12,716 bases of DNA from Nitrosopumilaceae archaeon (GTDB taxonomy: Archaea; Thermoproteota; Nitrososphaeria; Nitrososphaerales; Nitrosopumilaceae). This document shows, one piece after another, positions 5,023 to 12,612 of the stretch; positions within the stretch are counted from its first letter, which is position 1; each line of letters starts with the position of its first letter. The notes under the pieces are model-generated. The model was not told where the DNA came from. It did no database searches and saw nothing but the letters and a program-made list of their open reading frames with translations. Position numbers and translations under genes: made by a program. The stretch lies in the NCBI GenBank assembly GCA_021296165.1, contig JAGWAW010000050.1, positions 1 through 12,716 of the forward strand, in the 5' to 3' direction.

Positions 5023-6363
5023 ATGCACCGCTACAAGGGACTCCGGGTATGCCTCACCAACGCGCAGGCGCGCCACATAGACAGTATACGCGCCTCGCAG
5101 CGCTTTGTCTACAACTGGGCGGTGGAAAAACTGCTGGCCGACCCGACACTGACGCGGTTTGACCTGCAAAAACTGTTCACGAAGCTCCGCAACTCCACGC
5201 CGCACCTGCTGGAGGTGGAGCGCATCTACCAGGACACCGCCATCCACCAGGCGCGCACTGCGGCAGACATATCCAACAAGTACGGGAACGGCAACCTGAA
5301 GTTTCGTTCCAAAAAGCGCGGCGGCAGGCTGTCGGTGGCGTGCGACATTCCGCCGCGCTTCATGGACAACATGCATGCGTCGTTCCCCGGGCTCGGTACC
5401 ATGCGACTGTATGATGAGCAGCCATACAGGTACCCACACAACTGGCTGCATGGTGCCAGGTCGTTCATGCTCGTGGACAAGACGCCAAAGTCATGGAAGC
5501 GCGTCAAGCCGAAGGACCGCGTCTACCGCCTGTTTGTATCATATGATATGTCGGAGCCGGAGCCTGCCCATACCGGCGTCGCTGCTGGGCTGGACCGCGG
5601 CATAACGAACCCGACGGTGGTGTGCAAGACCGACGGTGACACGGTATCATTCACATGCTATGATACGGCCGTCTCGTTCCGTTCCAACCAGTCCTGGAAC
5701 GACGAGGCGCGGCGCACCATACAGCGGCGCAACAAGCACTCCAACTCCACGAAAAAGATGAAAAAGCAGCGCAACAACTACAACTGGCACAACGCCAACG
5801 CTAGGGACTATGCCGAGTGGCTGCTGGCGAAGGAGATATGCTATGGCGTGGATGTGATATGCATCGAGAATCTCGACATCGAGGCGATGACGCGCAGGGG
5901 AAACGCCAGCAAGCGGGGGCTGAACAGGGGGCTCCGGTACATCCGGCACCATTCAATACTCAAGAAGGTGCGCGTGGTGGCGGAGCGGTTGGGCATACGG
6001 ATCGTGGAGGTCGACCCGCGCCATACCAGCCAGGAGTGCTACGTGTGCTCGCACAGGGAAAAGGAGAACAGGGACGGCGAGAAATTCCTGTGCCTCGCAT
6101 GCGGCAGGCTCGACAACGCCGACGGAAACGCGTCGGCAAATGTAGTTCAACGGGGGACCGATATCAGGGTTCCCGCGGGGGGAGGAATTGCCCTCGAAAG
6201 GCGTGAAATGGGACGGACCCGGAAGCCACCAAAGTTGGTGTGTACAGCTCCGGACGCCATGCGGCGGCGCGAGAGGCAAGCGTGCAATCGTCCCAAGACA
6301 TCAAGCGCCACGAAGCACCTAGGTAGGTATGCGTATGTTACGCAATGCTACTTTGGTATATAA
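5023..6363 (+). CDS. tnpB: TnpB RNA-guided nuclease (transposon-associated)
   Basis: TnpB proteins are omega-RNA-guided DNA nucleases and ancestors of Cas12. Counted from the longest frame (ATG 5002, 453 residues), RuvC-I is GLDRGITNP (D198), RuvC-II is ICIENLDIEAM (E289), a four-cysteine zinc finger is CYVC-x14-CLAC (C346, C349, C364, C367) and RuvC-III is NADGNASAN (D374). All three catalytic acids are present. The N-terminal YKGLRVCLTNAQARHIDSI, then FVYNWAVEKLL, fits the family's wedge and helical start, and 446-453 residues is within range. I choose ATG 5023 (MHRYKGLRV) because of the TATA spacing; 5002 and 5011 are possible. The roughly 75 residues after RuvC-III are low in conserved pattern, overlap the zone where omega-RNA is normally encoded, and the stop codon lies inside the right inverted repeat. 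No partner transposase is present. Confidence 0.92.
   Translation: MHRYKGLRVCLTNAQARHIDSIRASQRFVYNWAVEKLLADPTLTRFDLQKLFTKLRNSTPHLLEVERIYQDTAIHQARTAADISNKYGNGNLKFRSKKRGGRLSVACDIPPRFMDNMHASFPGLGTMRLYDEQPYRYPHNWLHGARSFMLVDKTPKSWKRVKPKDRVYRLFVSYDMSEPEPAHTGVAAGLDRGITNPTVVCKTDGDTVSFTCYDTAVSFRSNQSWNDEARRTIQRRNKHSNSTKKMKKQRNNYNWHNANARDYAEWLLAKEICYGVDVICIENLDIEAMTRRGNASKRGLNRGLRYIRHHSILKKVRVVAERLGIRIVEVDPRHTSQECYVCSHREKENRDGEKFLCLACGRLDNADGNASANVVQRGTDIRVPAGGGIALERREMGRTRKPPKLVCTAPDAMRRRERQACNRPKTSSATKHLGRYAYVTQCYFGI
6140..6346 (+). ncRNA. candidate omega-RNA region at the tnpB 3' end
   Basis: In known TnpB systems the guide RNA comes from the 3' part of tnpB and runs out through the right end of the element. 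Here the stretch after the RuvC-III motif up to the right inverted repeat (about 200 nt) is G-rich and codes for a poorly conserved tail. This is placement by analogy only; I could not fold it or identify a guide boundary. Confidence 0.3.
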
Positions 6364-6368
6364 TTCCC
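6347..6368 (-). repeat. inverted repeat, right end of TnpB element
   Basis: Perfect 22-bp reverse complement of 4929-4950. It contains the last codons and the TAA stop of tnpB. Read on the minus strand it presents the same TTATATACC motif, pointing back into tnpB. Confidence 0.8.
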
Positions 6369-6646
6369 GGCCGCTGATGCGGGGTGGTGTGGCGAGCCTT
6401 CGCACGGAGCCGTACCCGCTGGTACATCCCCCCATATGCGCCGTCGGCGATGCCGCGGCTGATCCACGCCACGGCCCGTGGTTGGCGTCTGTCCAGTCGC
6501 TGCTCGACGTGATCCGGGCGGTGTTTTTTGCACCTTGCGGGCATTGCATTAATTTGGAGCGGCATATGTAGCCTTGTCCAAAAATCTGCGACAAAAAGAG
6601 CATAAACCGGATAATTACAAAAGATTCAAACAGTTCGGATGGTGGA
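6369..6646. other. intergenic region between tnpB element and VWA gene
   Basis: No supported gene. The first half is GC-rich and open in several frames (for example 6329-6571 plus) without domain-like sequence; it may be a decayed mobile remnant. The second half (about 6545-6646) is AT-rich and lies directly downstream of the minus-strand VWA gene. Confidence 0.45.
6580..6597 (-). terminator. possible oligo-T terminator of the MoxR-VWA operon
   Basis: On the minus strand two T runs (CTTTTTG and GATTTTTGG) occur about 50-65 nt after the VWA stop. Archaeal termination commonly uses such oligo-T tracts without a strong hairpin. Confidence 0.4.
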
Positions 6647-7936
6647 TTACCGCAACTTGGCGGCTTTAGCTCCCCGCACATAGTCGGAGACCAGCATCCC
6701 GGTCATCCCCCCGTCCCGCGCCCAGTAGGACCGCCCGCCGGTCTCGGAGGCCAGCCCCTCCACGTACCCGGCCAGCTCCTCCTCGTCGCTTATCACCACA
6801 TAGTCCAAGTTTATGCCGTCCCGCCGGCACCTCCGCGCCTCCGAGGAGGTCAGGGATCCCACGCGCCCGTCCACCCCGCGGTACCTGTAGCACAGGTAGA
6901 CCTGCATGCGGGGGTCGGCATCCAGCCGCATCCCCCTCTCCCCCTCCACCCGGGATACGAGGGCCGGGTCGGGGGCGTAAAAGTGTGAGTAGGGCTTCTC
7001 GGAGAGTATGTCGCGGCGCTGCCGCTCGCTCTCCACGAAGCAGGCGCTGGGCTGCCCGTCGGTTATCATCACTATTCGGCGGTTCTCGGCGGCCTCCCCG
7101 CGCAGTATCCTCCGGGCCAGCCGCAGCGCCGCCTGGTAGTTGGTATAGTGCAGAAAGTCATCGTTGGCCGTGAACGTCCCCAGATACGGGATGTCGTGCG
7201 GACGTATCCTGCATGCCATGGACGCGAACCCTATGACGTGTATGGAGTCGCCGGGGTAGTGCCGGGTGTTCAGCATGTATAGTATCCAGAGGGCCCTCTT
7301 GGCGGCCTCTATACGGCTCATTCCGTCGCTCAGCTTGGTCCGCATGGTGGAGCTCAAGTCCAGGCAGTATGCCACCGCGACCCTGCTGTCGGCCTCGGTC
7401 ACATACTGTTCGATGTCGCCGGGGCGTATGTCCAGGGGGAATGCCGCGTCCCTGGTATGGCGCAGCGAGTTGAGCAGCGTGTCGGGGACGCTCACGCCGG
7501 ACATGTCGTCGCCGGGTTCGTGGGGTCGGGTGGCGTCGGTGACCGTCTCGCCCGTCCCCGGGAGTGTGGTGTGGTGCCCCCCGGGGCTGCCCATTCCCAG
7601 ATCCCGCATGATATCGCGGAGCAGCACGCGTCCCACCGCCTCAAAGCCCCGCCGGGTGAGCCACTTCTTGTCGTCGCGGACATAGCCGCGCCCCTCCAAA
7701 GCTCGTATGGTGCGGGCGGCGTCCTGGTACGGGGTGCTGTTCTGGTCTGGTGCCGGGTCCGATCCATATGATATAAGGGCCGACTCCATATCCCGGAGGC
7801 CGGAGATTCCCCCGCCCATTGCCATGCGGGCCAGCGTCCGGAGGGCCTCCTGCTCGTCGTCCTGCGGCTGCCGGTCGGGGCGGGCGCCGGTCCGGGGCGC
7901 CGCGGCCACGTACACGCTAGGCCGGTCCGTATGCAT
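6647..7936 (-). CDS. VWA-domain protein, partner of the MoxR-like ATPase
   Basis: 429 residues from the ATG at 7934-7936. A von Willebrand A domain starts at about residue 186 and shows a MIDAS metal site: DLSST (D193, S195, T197), a downstream threonine in HYTNYQ (T265) and ITDG (D293). The first 180 residues are a helical region with a short disordered linker (about 118-145); its role is unknown. A frame extends upstream to 8086, but that part is a GC-rich shadow of the ATPase gene. The chosen start overlaps the ATPase stop by 20 nt (7917-7936), implying coupled translation. MoxR AAA+ and VWA pairs act as metal-insertion or complex-remodelling chaperones, and ChlI/ChlD or CobS/CobT chelatases share the layout. 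With archaeal cobT nearby, a chelatase role is thinkable but not shown. Confidence 0.85.
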   Translation of the reverse strand: MHTDRPSVYVAAAPRTGARPDRQPQDDEQEALRTLARMAMGGGISGLRDMESALISYGSDPAPDQNSTPYQDAARTIRALEGRGYVRDDKKWLTRRGFEAVGRVLLRDIMRDLGMGSPGGHHTTLPGTGETVTDATRPHEPGDDMSGVSVPDTLLNSLRHTRDAAFPLDIRPGDIEQYVTEADSRVAVAYCLDLSSTMRTKLSDGMSRIEAAKRALWILYMLNTRHYPGDSIHVIGFASMACRIRPHDIPYLGTFTANDDFLHYTNYQAALRLARRILRGEAAENRRIVMITDGQPSACFVESERQRRDILSEKPYSHFYAPDPALVSRVEGERGMRLDADPRMQVYLCYRYRGVDGRVGSLTSSEARRCRRDGINLDYVVISDEEELAGYVEGLASETGGRSYWARDGGMTGMLVSDYVRGAKAAKLR

Positions 7937-9503
7937 CCTCGCGCCTCTCCAGTATCGGGGGCGTGCGCCAGCGCAGGCACTCCAGGGCCACCTCCACGGC
8001 GACGGCGCGCAGTCCGTCTCCGGGGGAGGGCCACCCGGAAGCGTTTGCCGCCTGCACCGCCCCGTCCGGATCGTCCCGCGCGTCACCCGGCACCATGCTC
8101 TCTACCAGCCTGCCCAGCGCCGGAAAGTGGCTCAGCTGCTCCCGGTACGAGTCCGGGCCGCCGCTCCAGACGTGGTCCTGGGACACCACGAACATTTTGC
8201 CGGCAAACTCGGCGGAGATGGACTCGGCGTCCGCATCGGCGGGGCACATCCGCGCGTACGACTCCCGGAGGGACTCGGCCACTATATCCCGGACGGTCCG
8301 GGCCCGGTTCTCCAGGGTGTCGTCCATCTCGGCCAGCCGCACCTTGACGGCCTGCTCCAGGCACCCCATGTCCGAGGGGCGCGGGCAGGCCCGCTCGGCC
8401 GGCCGTACGCGCGCCGCCTCGGCCACCAGCACCTCCAGTCCGTGTATTCCGGAGCGGACGCTGACGCCCTTCTCCTGATCTATGCGGTCGTCGGAGCGGG
8501 CCCTGCGCACCGCCCCGGCCAGCAGCTCCAGCATTGGCCCGGCCAGCGCGCACGACGGCAGCGAGGCCTCCTGGAGTATTATTTTGATCTCGTCGCGTAT
8601 GGTGGACGGGTACCGGGTGCGGATGTGGCTGGCCAGCCGGTCGTGGAGCGGCTCTATGATGCGCCCCGAATGGGTGTAGTCGACTGGGTTGGCCGTGGCA
8701 AGGAGTGCCAGCCGGGGCTCGAATATGACACGGTATGTGCCCGTCGTGAACGAGCCCTCCTGAAGTACGGAGAGCAGTGCCACCTGCTTGCGGGGGTCCA
8801 GCACGGGCAGTTCATCTATGCATAATATGCCGTGCTTGGACTGCATCAGGTGCCCGGCCGAGTACGACTCGATGCGGTACATCTCGATACCGCGCCTGGC
8901 CACCTTGATGGCGTCCACGTATCCCACCAGGTCCTTGACGGTGGTGTCGGGGGTGGCCGTTATGAACCTGGAGCGGGCCGTCCCGTCCACCCACTCGATG
9001 GGGGCGTCCAGGCCGTCGTTCATGATCGCCCGGGCGGCCTCGGGGCTGACATGGAAACGCAGGGGGTCGGGAATCTCCCCGCCCCCGAGCAGCGCCGCCA
9101 GGTCGCCGGGCGGCAGGTCCGTATGTATGTCGTTGGTGGTCCCTCCCCGCACCACCGGGATGGGGGAGAGCAGCGAGGCGGCTATGCCCCGGGCCAGCAT
9201 CGTCTTGGCCTGGCCCATCTGGCCCACCAAGAGCATGTCGTGGCCGGCCAGTATGGCCCTGTCTATGGAGGGCAGCACGTCCTCATCAAAGCCCACTATG
9301 CCCGGGTACCGCTCGGAGCCTGACCGGGCGGCCGCCAGCAGGTTGCGGCGCATCTGCTCGCGGACACCCACCGCCTTGTAGTTGATGCCCAGCAGATCCC
9401 CCACCGTCTGGATGTCGCGGTGGTTCTGGGGCACGCCGGGCGCCGCCTCCTCGTACGATGGCGGCGAGTCGTAGCTCTTCTGCACCATGCCCAGCACGTC
9501 CAT
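7917..9503 (-). CDS. MoxR/ChlI-like AAA+ ATPase
   Basis: 528 residues. The AAA+ core shows Walker A GQMGQAKT (94-101, K100), Walker B ILCIDE (226-231, D230/E231), sensor 1 in LLATANP (N272), an arginine-finger region HDRLASHIRTRYP (287-299) and sensor 2 near SVRSGIHGLEVL (R350). The 100-residue span between Walker A and B, with inserts around 120-210, is as expected for the MoxR/magnesium-chelatase clade (helix-2 and pre-sensor-1 inserts). The C-terminal 170 residues are helical and longer than in typical MoxR proteins (about 330 residues); I do not recognise a domain there. It is the first gene of a two-gene operon with the VWA protein. The ATG at 9501-9503 lies 27 bp from a TATA-like CATTAAAA, pointing to a leaderless mRNA. 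The ATPase presumably drives VWA-dependent remodelling of an unknown client. Confidence 0.88.
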   Translation of the reverse strand: MDVLGMVQKSYDSPPSYEEAAPGVPQNHRDIQTVGDLLGINYKAVGVREQMRRNLLAAARSGSERYPGIVGFDEDVLPSIDRAILAGHDMLLVGQMGQAKTMLARGIAASLLSPIPVVRGGTTNDIHTDLPPGDLAALLGGGEIPDPLRFHVSPEAARAIMNDGLDAPIEWVDGTARSRFITATPDTTVKDLVGYVDAIKVARRGIEMYRIESYSAGHLMQSKHGILCIDELPVLDPRKQVALLSVLQEGSFTTGTYRVIFEPRLALLATANPVDYTHSGRIIEPLHDRLASHIRTRYPSTIRDEIKIILQEASLPSCALAGPMLELLAGAVRRARSDDRIDQEKGVSVRSGIHGLEVLVAEAARVRPAERACPRPSDMGCLEQAVKVRLAEMDDTLENRARTVRDIVAESLRESYARMCPADADAESISAEFAGKMFVVSQDHVWSGGPDSYREQLSHFPALGRLVESMVPGDARDDPDGAVQAANASGWPSPGDGLRAVAVEVALECLRWRTPPILERREDAYGPA

Positions 9504-9526
9504 GCCCAGCCCCTCGGAGCTCTGGA

Positions 9527-9534
9527 TTTTTAAT
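9527..9534 (-). promoter_or_regulatory. TATA box of the MoxR-VWA operon
   Basis: CATTAAAA on the minus strand, about 27 bp from the ATPase ATG. Ten bases further upstream is a 13-bp inverted repeat, ACGCCG-A-CGGCGT (9544-9556), which could be an operator. Confidence 0.5.
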
Positions 9535-9725
9535 GTTCAGAATACGCCGACGGCGTTTCCCCGTGGATTCGTGGAGAACGCGATATTCCGCTGCGCGTTA
9601 TCGTTGCATGCCGACCCCAGCGGCAAAACCTCTGCCAGCCGGCCGTGTCCGCAATCTTGGCGACGCTGGAGAGGCATGGTACACCAAAGCCTCCCCTCAC
9701 CCTGAAGGGACGTCGTACGACAGCG

Positions 9726-9734
9726 CTTATTTTA
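9726..9734 (+). promoter_or_regulatory. TATA box of the nnrE-MBL-cobT operon
   Basis: CTTATTTTA centred 26 bp before the ATG at 9756. It supports that ATG over the upstream in-frame ATG at 9645 and predicts a leaderless polycistronic mRNA. Confidence 0.6.
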
Positions 9735-9755
9735 CCGCAGGCGTGGCCCCCACGC

Positions 9756-10394
9756 ATGGCAATATCTGTCCGGCAGATGTACGACATAGAGAACGCCGGC
9801 CACGCCATGGGGTTCCACAAGAGGTACATGATGGAGAACGCCGGGGCGGCCGCCGTGCGCCGCCTCCTGGAGTGCGTGCCCGACATCGCCTCAAAAAGTG
9901 TGCTGGTGATGGCAGGCTCTGGCAACAACGGAGGCGACGGCCTGGTGATGGCCCGGCACCTGGCGGGGCACGGGGCCCGCGTCAGGGTCGTGATGCCCGC
10001 CGGCGCCCATTCCATAAAGACCGACGAGTGCCGCGACAACCACACCATACTGGAGGGGATGCCCTCCGTTGCGATGGCCGACTCCCCCGGGGATCATGTG
10101 TACGATGTAGTGGTGGATGCCCTGCTGGGGACTGGCATCACCGGCGAGATACGCGAGCCGTACGCCTCGGCCATCTCGTACATCAACGGCTCTGGCGCGT
10201 TCGTCATGGCCGTGGACGCCCCATCGGGCCTGGACCCGGACACCGGGGATACTGCCAACGTACACGTCACAGCCGATGCCACGGTCACCTTCCATCGCAT
10301 GAAGCGGGGCATACCCCTGAAGCCGAAGGCGACCGGCAGGGTATACACAGAGCGCATAGGCATACCCCCCGAGGCCGAGGAGGGCATACTGTGA
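9756..10394 (+). CDS. nnrE: NAD(P)H-hydrate epimerase (YjeF_N domain)
   Basis: 212 residues, a stand-alone YjeF_N domain. The enzyme interconverts R and S forms of damaged, hydrated NAD(P)H so that the dehydratase can repair it. Family motifs are all visible: MENAG (26-30), the nucleotide-binding loop AGSGNNGGDG (53-62), DALLGTG (121-127) and VDAPSGLD (153-160) with the catalytic Asp at 154. The frame is open upstream to 9645, but the fold begins at ISVRQMYDIENA, and the TATA box at 9726-9734 supports ATG 9756. The dehydratase (YjeF_C) domain, fused in many bacteria and some archaea, is absent and must be encoded elsewhere. The stop overlaps the next gene's GTG start (GTGA at 10391-10394), so the two are translationally coupled. 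Confidence 0.9.
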   Translation: MAISVRQMYDIENAGHAMGFHKRYMMENAGAAAVRRLLECVPDIASKSVLVMAGSGNNGGDGLVMARHLAGHGARVRVVMPAGAHSIKTDECRDNHTILEGMPSVAMADSPGDHVYDVVVDALLGTGITGEIREPYASAISYINGSGAFVMAVDAPSGLDPDTGDTANVHVTADATVTFHRMKRGIPLKPKATGRVYTERIGIPPEAEEGIL

Positions 10395-11002
10395 TAGTGC
10401 ACCAGATACCGGTGGGCGGCATGCTGAACTTCACCTACGCCATACGTGACGAGGGGACCGGCGAGGCCATAATAGTTGACCCGTCCTGGGACCTGGACCG
10501 AATACAAGACGTGATAGCCAAGAACGACATGACGCCCAAGTACATAGTAAACACGCACCACCACTTTGACCACACTCTGGGCAACGAGACCCTGTCCCGG
10601 TCCACCGGCGCCCCCATCATACAGCACCCCTCCTCTGGCCTGTCCCACGACATTGCCGTCGGGGAGGGGGACACCATTCGCTTCGGAGAATCGAGCCTGG
10701 AGGTGATTCACACGCCCGGCCACTCGCAGGACAGCATATGCCTGGTGGGGGATGGCAAGATATTCACCGGCGACACGCTCTTTGTGGGGAGCTGCGGGAG
10801 GGTAGACCTGCCCGGCGGCGATGCCTCGCAGCTGTACCACTCCCTCCGTCGGCTGGCCAAGATGGAGGGATCGCTGGTGGTGTACCCGGGCCACCACTAC
10901 GGCGACTCCAAGACGTCCACCATCTCAGACCAAGTCGACACCAACCCGGTGCTGTATCCTAGGACCGAGGGCGAGTTCCTGCGCATGCTGGGCGCGGCAT
11001 GA
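10391..11002 (+). CDS. metallo-beta-lactamase-fold hydrolase (glyoxalase II / persulfide dioxygenase-like)
   Basis: 203 residues, starting with GTG at 10391-10393 inside the stop of nnrE. Metal-binding motifs: THHHFDH (H56, H58, D60, H61), HTPGHS (H111), FTGD (D128) and YPGHHYG (H168). The run TGDTLFVGSCGRVDLPGGD (126-144) resembles both short glyoxalase-II-like enzymes and ETHE1-type persulfide dioxygenases. The latter share the CGR-x-D element, but the usual ETHE1 length is greater. Substrates could be an acylated thiol or a persulfide. The short C-terminus lacks the helical glutathione-binding domain of true glyoxalase II, which fits an archaeon without glutathione. It is the middle gene of the operon and its stop overlaps the cobT start (ATGA). 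Confidence 0.85.
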   Translation: MIVHQIPVGGMLNFTYAIRDEGTGEAIIVDPSWDLDRIQDVIAKNDMTPKYIVNTHHHFDHTLGNETLSRSTGAPIIQHPSSGLSHDIAVGEGDTIRFGESSLEVIHTPGHSQDSICLVGDGKIFTGDTLFVGSCGRVDLPGGDASQLYHSLRRLAKMEGSLVVYPGHHYGDSKTSTISDQVDTNPVLYPRTEGEFLRMLGAA

Positions 11003-12066
11003 TACGCGGTAGCGGCGACCCCCGCGCCCGCCCCATACTGGAGTCCGTGCGGGAGGACCGGGCGCTCTTCTCGCTGGTGCTGTCATACACGCGCACAGCC
11101 GAGATACCCGGCATCACGGTGGCGGGCGCCGGCCCCGACTCGATGATGTACACGCCGCCGGCCGATGCCGAGTACATAGAGTACGGGCACTGCCGCTGCA
11201 TGGATGCCATACCCACCACCCCCGACGGCAAGCCCACCCCCGCCGTCCTGACCCGCGCCGCCCTCATATCGGCGGGCCTGCCCTACATCGCCATAAACGC
11301 CGGGGGGCCCGTGCGCCCGCAGGTGCCCCACATCGACGCGGGCATCGAGCCGGGGGGCAACATACGGGAAGGGCCGGCCATGACCATGCCCCAGGCGCTC
11401 CACACACTGGAGTCGGGCCGCCAGACCGGCGGCAAGCTGGCATCCCTGTGCGACTGCCTCATAATAGGCGAGTCGATACCTGGCGGCACCACCACCGCCC
11501 TGGCCACCCTGCGGGGGCTTAACCTTCCCGGACCGGTGAGCTCCAGCATGCCGGACAACCCCACATCCCTCAAGGAGGATGTGGTCCGCGCCGCCCTGGA
11601 GAGGCTGGGGATGGACGACCCCGTCTCGGTGGCCTCCAAGGTGGCCGACCCCATGATACTGTTTGTGTGCGGCATGCTGCAGGCCGCCACCGAGTCCACA
11701 TGGGTGGTACTGGCCGGGGGCACCCAGATGCTGGCCGTCCTGGCCATGGCATCCAAGCTGGGGTACGACCACACCCGCGCGGCCCTGGCAACCACCTCGT
11801 ACATAGCCGAGGACCCCGGAATTGATCTGGGGCGGCGGGTGGACGCCATATCTCCCGTGCCGGTGCTGTGGACCGACCCGCTGCTGGAGAGATCGGCGCA
11901 TGTCGGGCTCCGGGCGTACGCGGCCGGTTTCGCCAAGGAGGGCGCCGGGGCCGGGGGCGCCATGGTCGCGGCCCGCGCCAGGACTGGCGCGGGGGCCGAC
12001 CAGATGCAGGACGCCATAGACGCCGAGTACTCCCGCCTTACCTCAGGAGCGCGTGCGCCCGGCTAG
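10999..12066 (+). CDS. cobT: archaeal CobT-like nicotinate-nucleotide:base phosphoribosyltransferase
   Basis: 355 residues, the size of the archaeal CobT family (TIGR00303-like). CobT transfers ribose phosphate from nicotinate mononucleotide to a base such as 5,6-dimethylbenzimidazole, making the lower-ligand precursor of cobalamin. Visible conserved segments are INAGGPVRPQVPHID (99-113), EPGGNIREG (117-125), GESIPGGTTTALA (157-169), LAGGTQM (238-244) and KEGAGAGGAM (313-322). E314 in the last corresponds to the catalytic Glu in the GEGSGA motif of bacterial CobT. The ATG at 10999 overlaps the preceding stop. The last 15 residues are low-complexity. Ammonia-oxidising archaea are known cobalamin makers, so the role fits. 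The base specificity cannot be told from sequence. Confidence 0.88.
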   Translation: MIRGSGDPRARPILESVREDRALFSLVLSYTRTAEIPGITVAGAGPDSMMYTPPADAEYIEYGHCRCMDAIPTTPDGKPTPAVLTRAALISAGLPYIAINAGGPVRPQVPHIDAGIEPGGNIREGPAMTMPQALHTLESGRQTGGKLASLCDCLIIGESIPGGTTTALATLRGLNLPGPVSSSMPDNPTSLKEDVVRAALERLGMDDPVSVASKVADPMILFVCGMLQAATESTWVVLAGGTQMLAVLAMASKLGYDHTRAALATTSYIAEDPGIDLGRRVDAISPVPVLWTDPLLERSAHVGLRAYAAGFAKEGAGAGGAMVAARARTGAGADQMQDAIDAEYSRLTSGARAPG

Positions 12067-12558
12067 GCGGCCGCGGCATTGTCGCCCGGCGGCGCCAGCA
12101 CCATGCATTTGCCCTGCACCAAACCAGAGGAGTGCCACGCCGCATATGCCACACATCAAGATTGAGGGTCGCTATTTCGGGATTGGCACCAGGTTTGTTA
12201 CGTCCGCCAGACCCGCTAGCAGGTTTCTGTCCAGAACGAGTTCGGTGCCATAGCCATACCGCCGACGAGATTGCAGACACGATATACGATTCAAAATCAG
12301 ACAAAGTTTATTCCGGCTGGTCGGTCGCAGCACACCAAGGACGTCCGGACTGCTCCAAAGATTTCTGTCCAGCTATCCTGCGAGCAATATAGCCGGTGCA
12401 GTCTACCAGATCTGTCTTGCCAATATGAAGCGGATCTGCGTTGTGGAACGGCAGGTCTGTGTATAAAAAATAGCAAAAATTTCGAAAGTGTTTCGGTTTC
12501 TGAAGTGCTATCGAACAGGCAGGGACCAACTAGAATAATAGGCATACACGATCTAAAT

Positions 12559-12567
12559 CTATATTAA
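12559..12567 (+). promoter_or_regulatory. possible TATA box
   Basis: CTATATTAA is a good archaeal TATA-like element, predicting a start near 12588, inside the hairpin at 12581-12612. The first ATG after it (12603) opens only ten codons, so a small RNA or a gene with a distant start are both possible. Confidence 0.35.
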
Positions 12568-12580
12568 AGGAGCGTGCGCC

Positions 12581-12612
12581 TGTCCCTTCAGATCTCGACA
12601 AATGAAGGAACA
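12581..12612 (+). other. hairpin-forming inverted repeat
   Basis: TGTCCCTTCA (12581-12590) pairs with TGAAGGAACA (12603-12612): nine of ten pairs with one mismatch and a 12-nt loop. It is not followed by a T run, so it is not a standard terminator. Confidence 0.4.

Larger units (their letters stand above)
4929..6368 (+). mobile_element. TnpB-only element bounded by inverted repeats
   Basis: A 22-bp sequence at 4929-4950 recurs as its perfect reverse complement at 6347-6368. The match continues inward less exactly for about 25 bp more (ACACGCGCATCC against ACATACGCATACC). Between them lies only tnpB. No tnpA-like gene for a Y1 or serine transposase is visible, so the unit resembles IS1341-type solo TnpB elements, except that those move through hairpin ends and are not expected to have long terminal inverted repeats. 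It may be a TIR element mobilised in trans by another transposase, or a TnpB captured by such an element. The IS481-like element sits just outside its left end. Confidence 0.6.

Noticed and set aside
4840..5451. 203-codon minus-strand frame over the start of tnpB
   Set aside because: Antisense shadow spanning the IS end, the inverted repeat and tnpB.
7707..8825. 372-codon plus-strand frame over the MoxR and VWA genes
   Set aside because: Runs across two genes on the other strand that have clear AAA+ and VWA motifs; product is low-complexity.
9458..10390. upstream extension of the metallo-beta-lactamase reading frame
   Set aside because: The frame is open, but the extension is a shifted reading of nnrE. 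The GTG at 10391 overlapping the nnrE stop is the credible start.
12271..12567. 98-codon plus-strand frame in the tail
   Set aside because: No domain, no promoter with correct spacing and unlikely residue composition.
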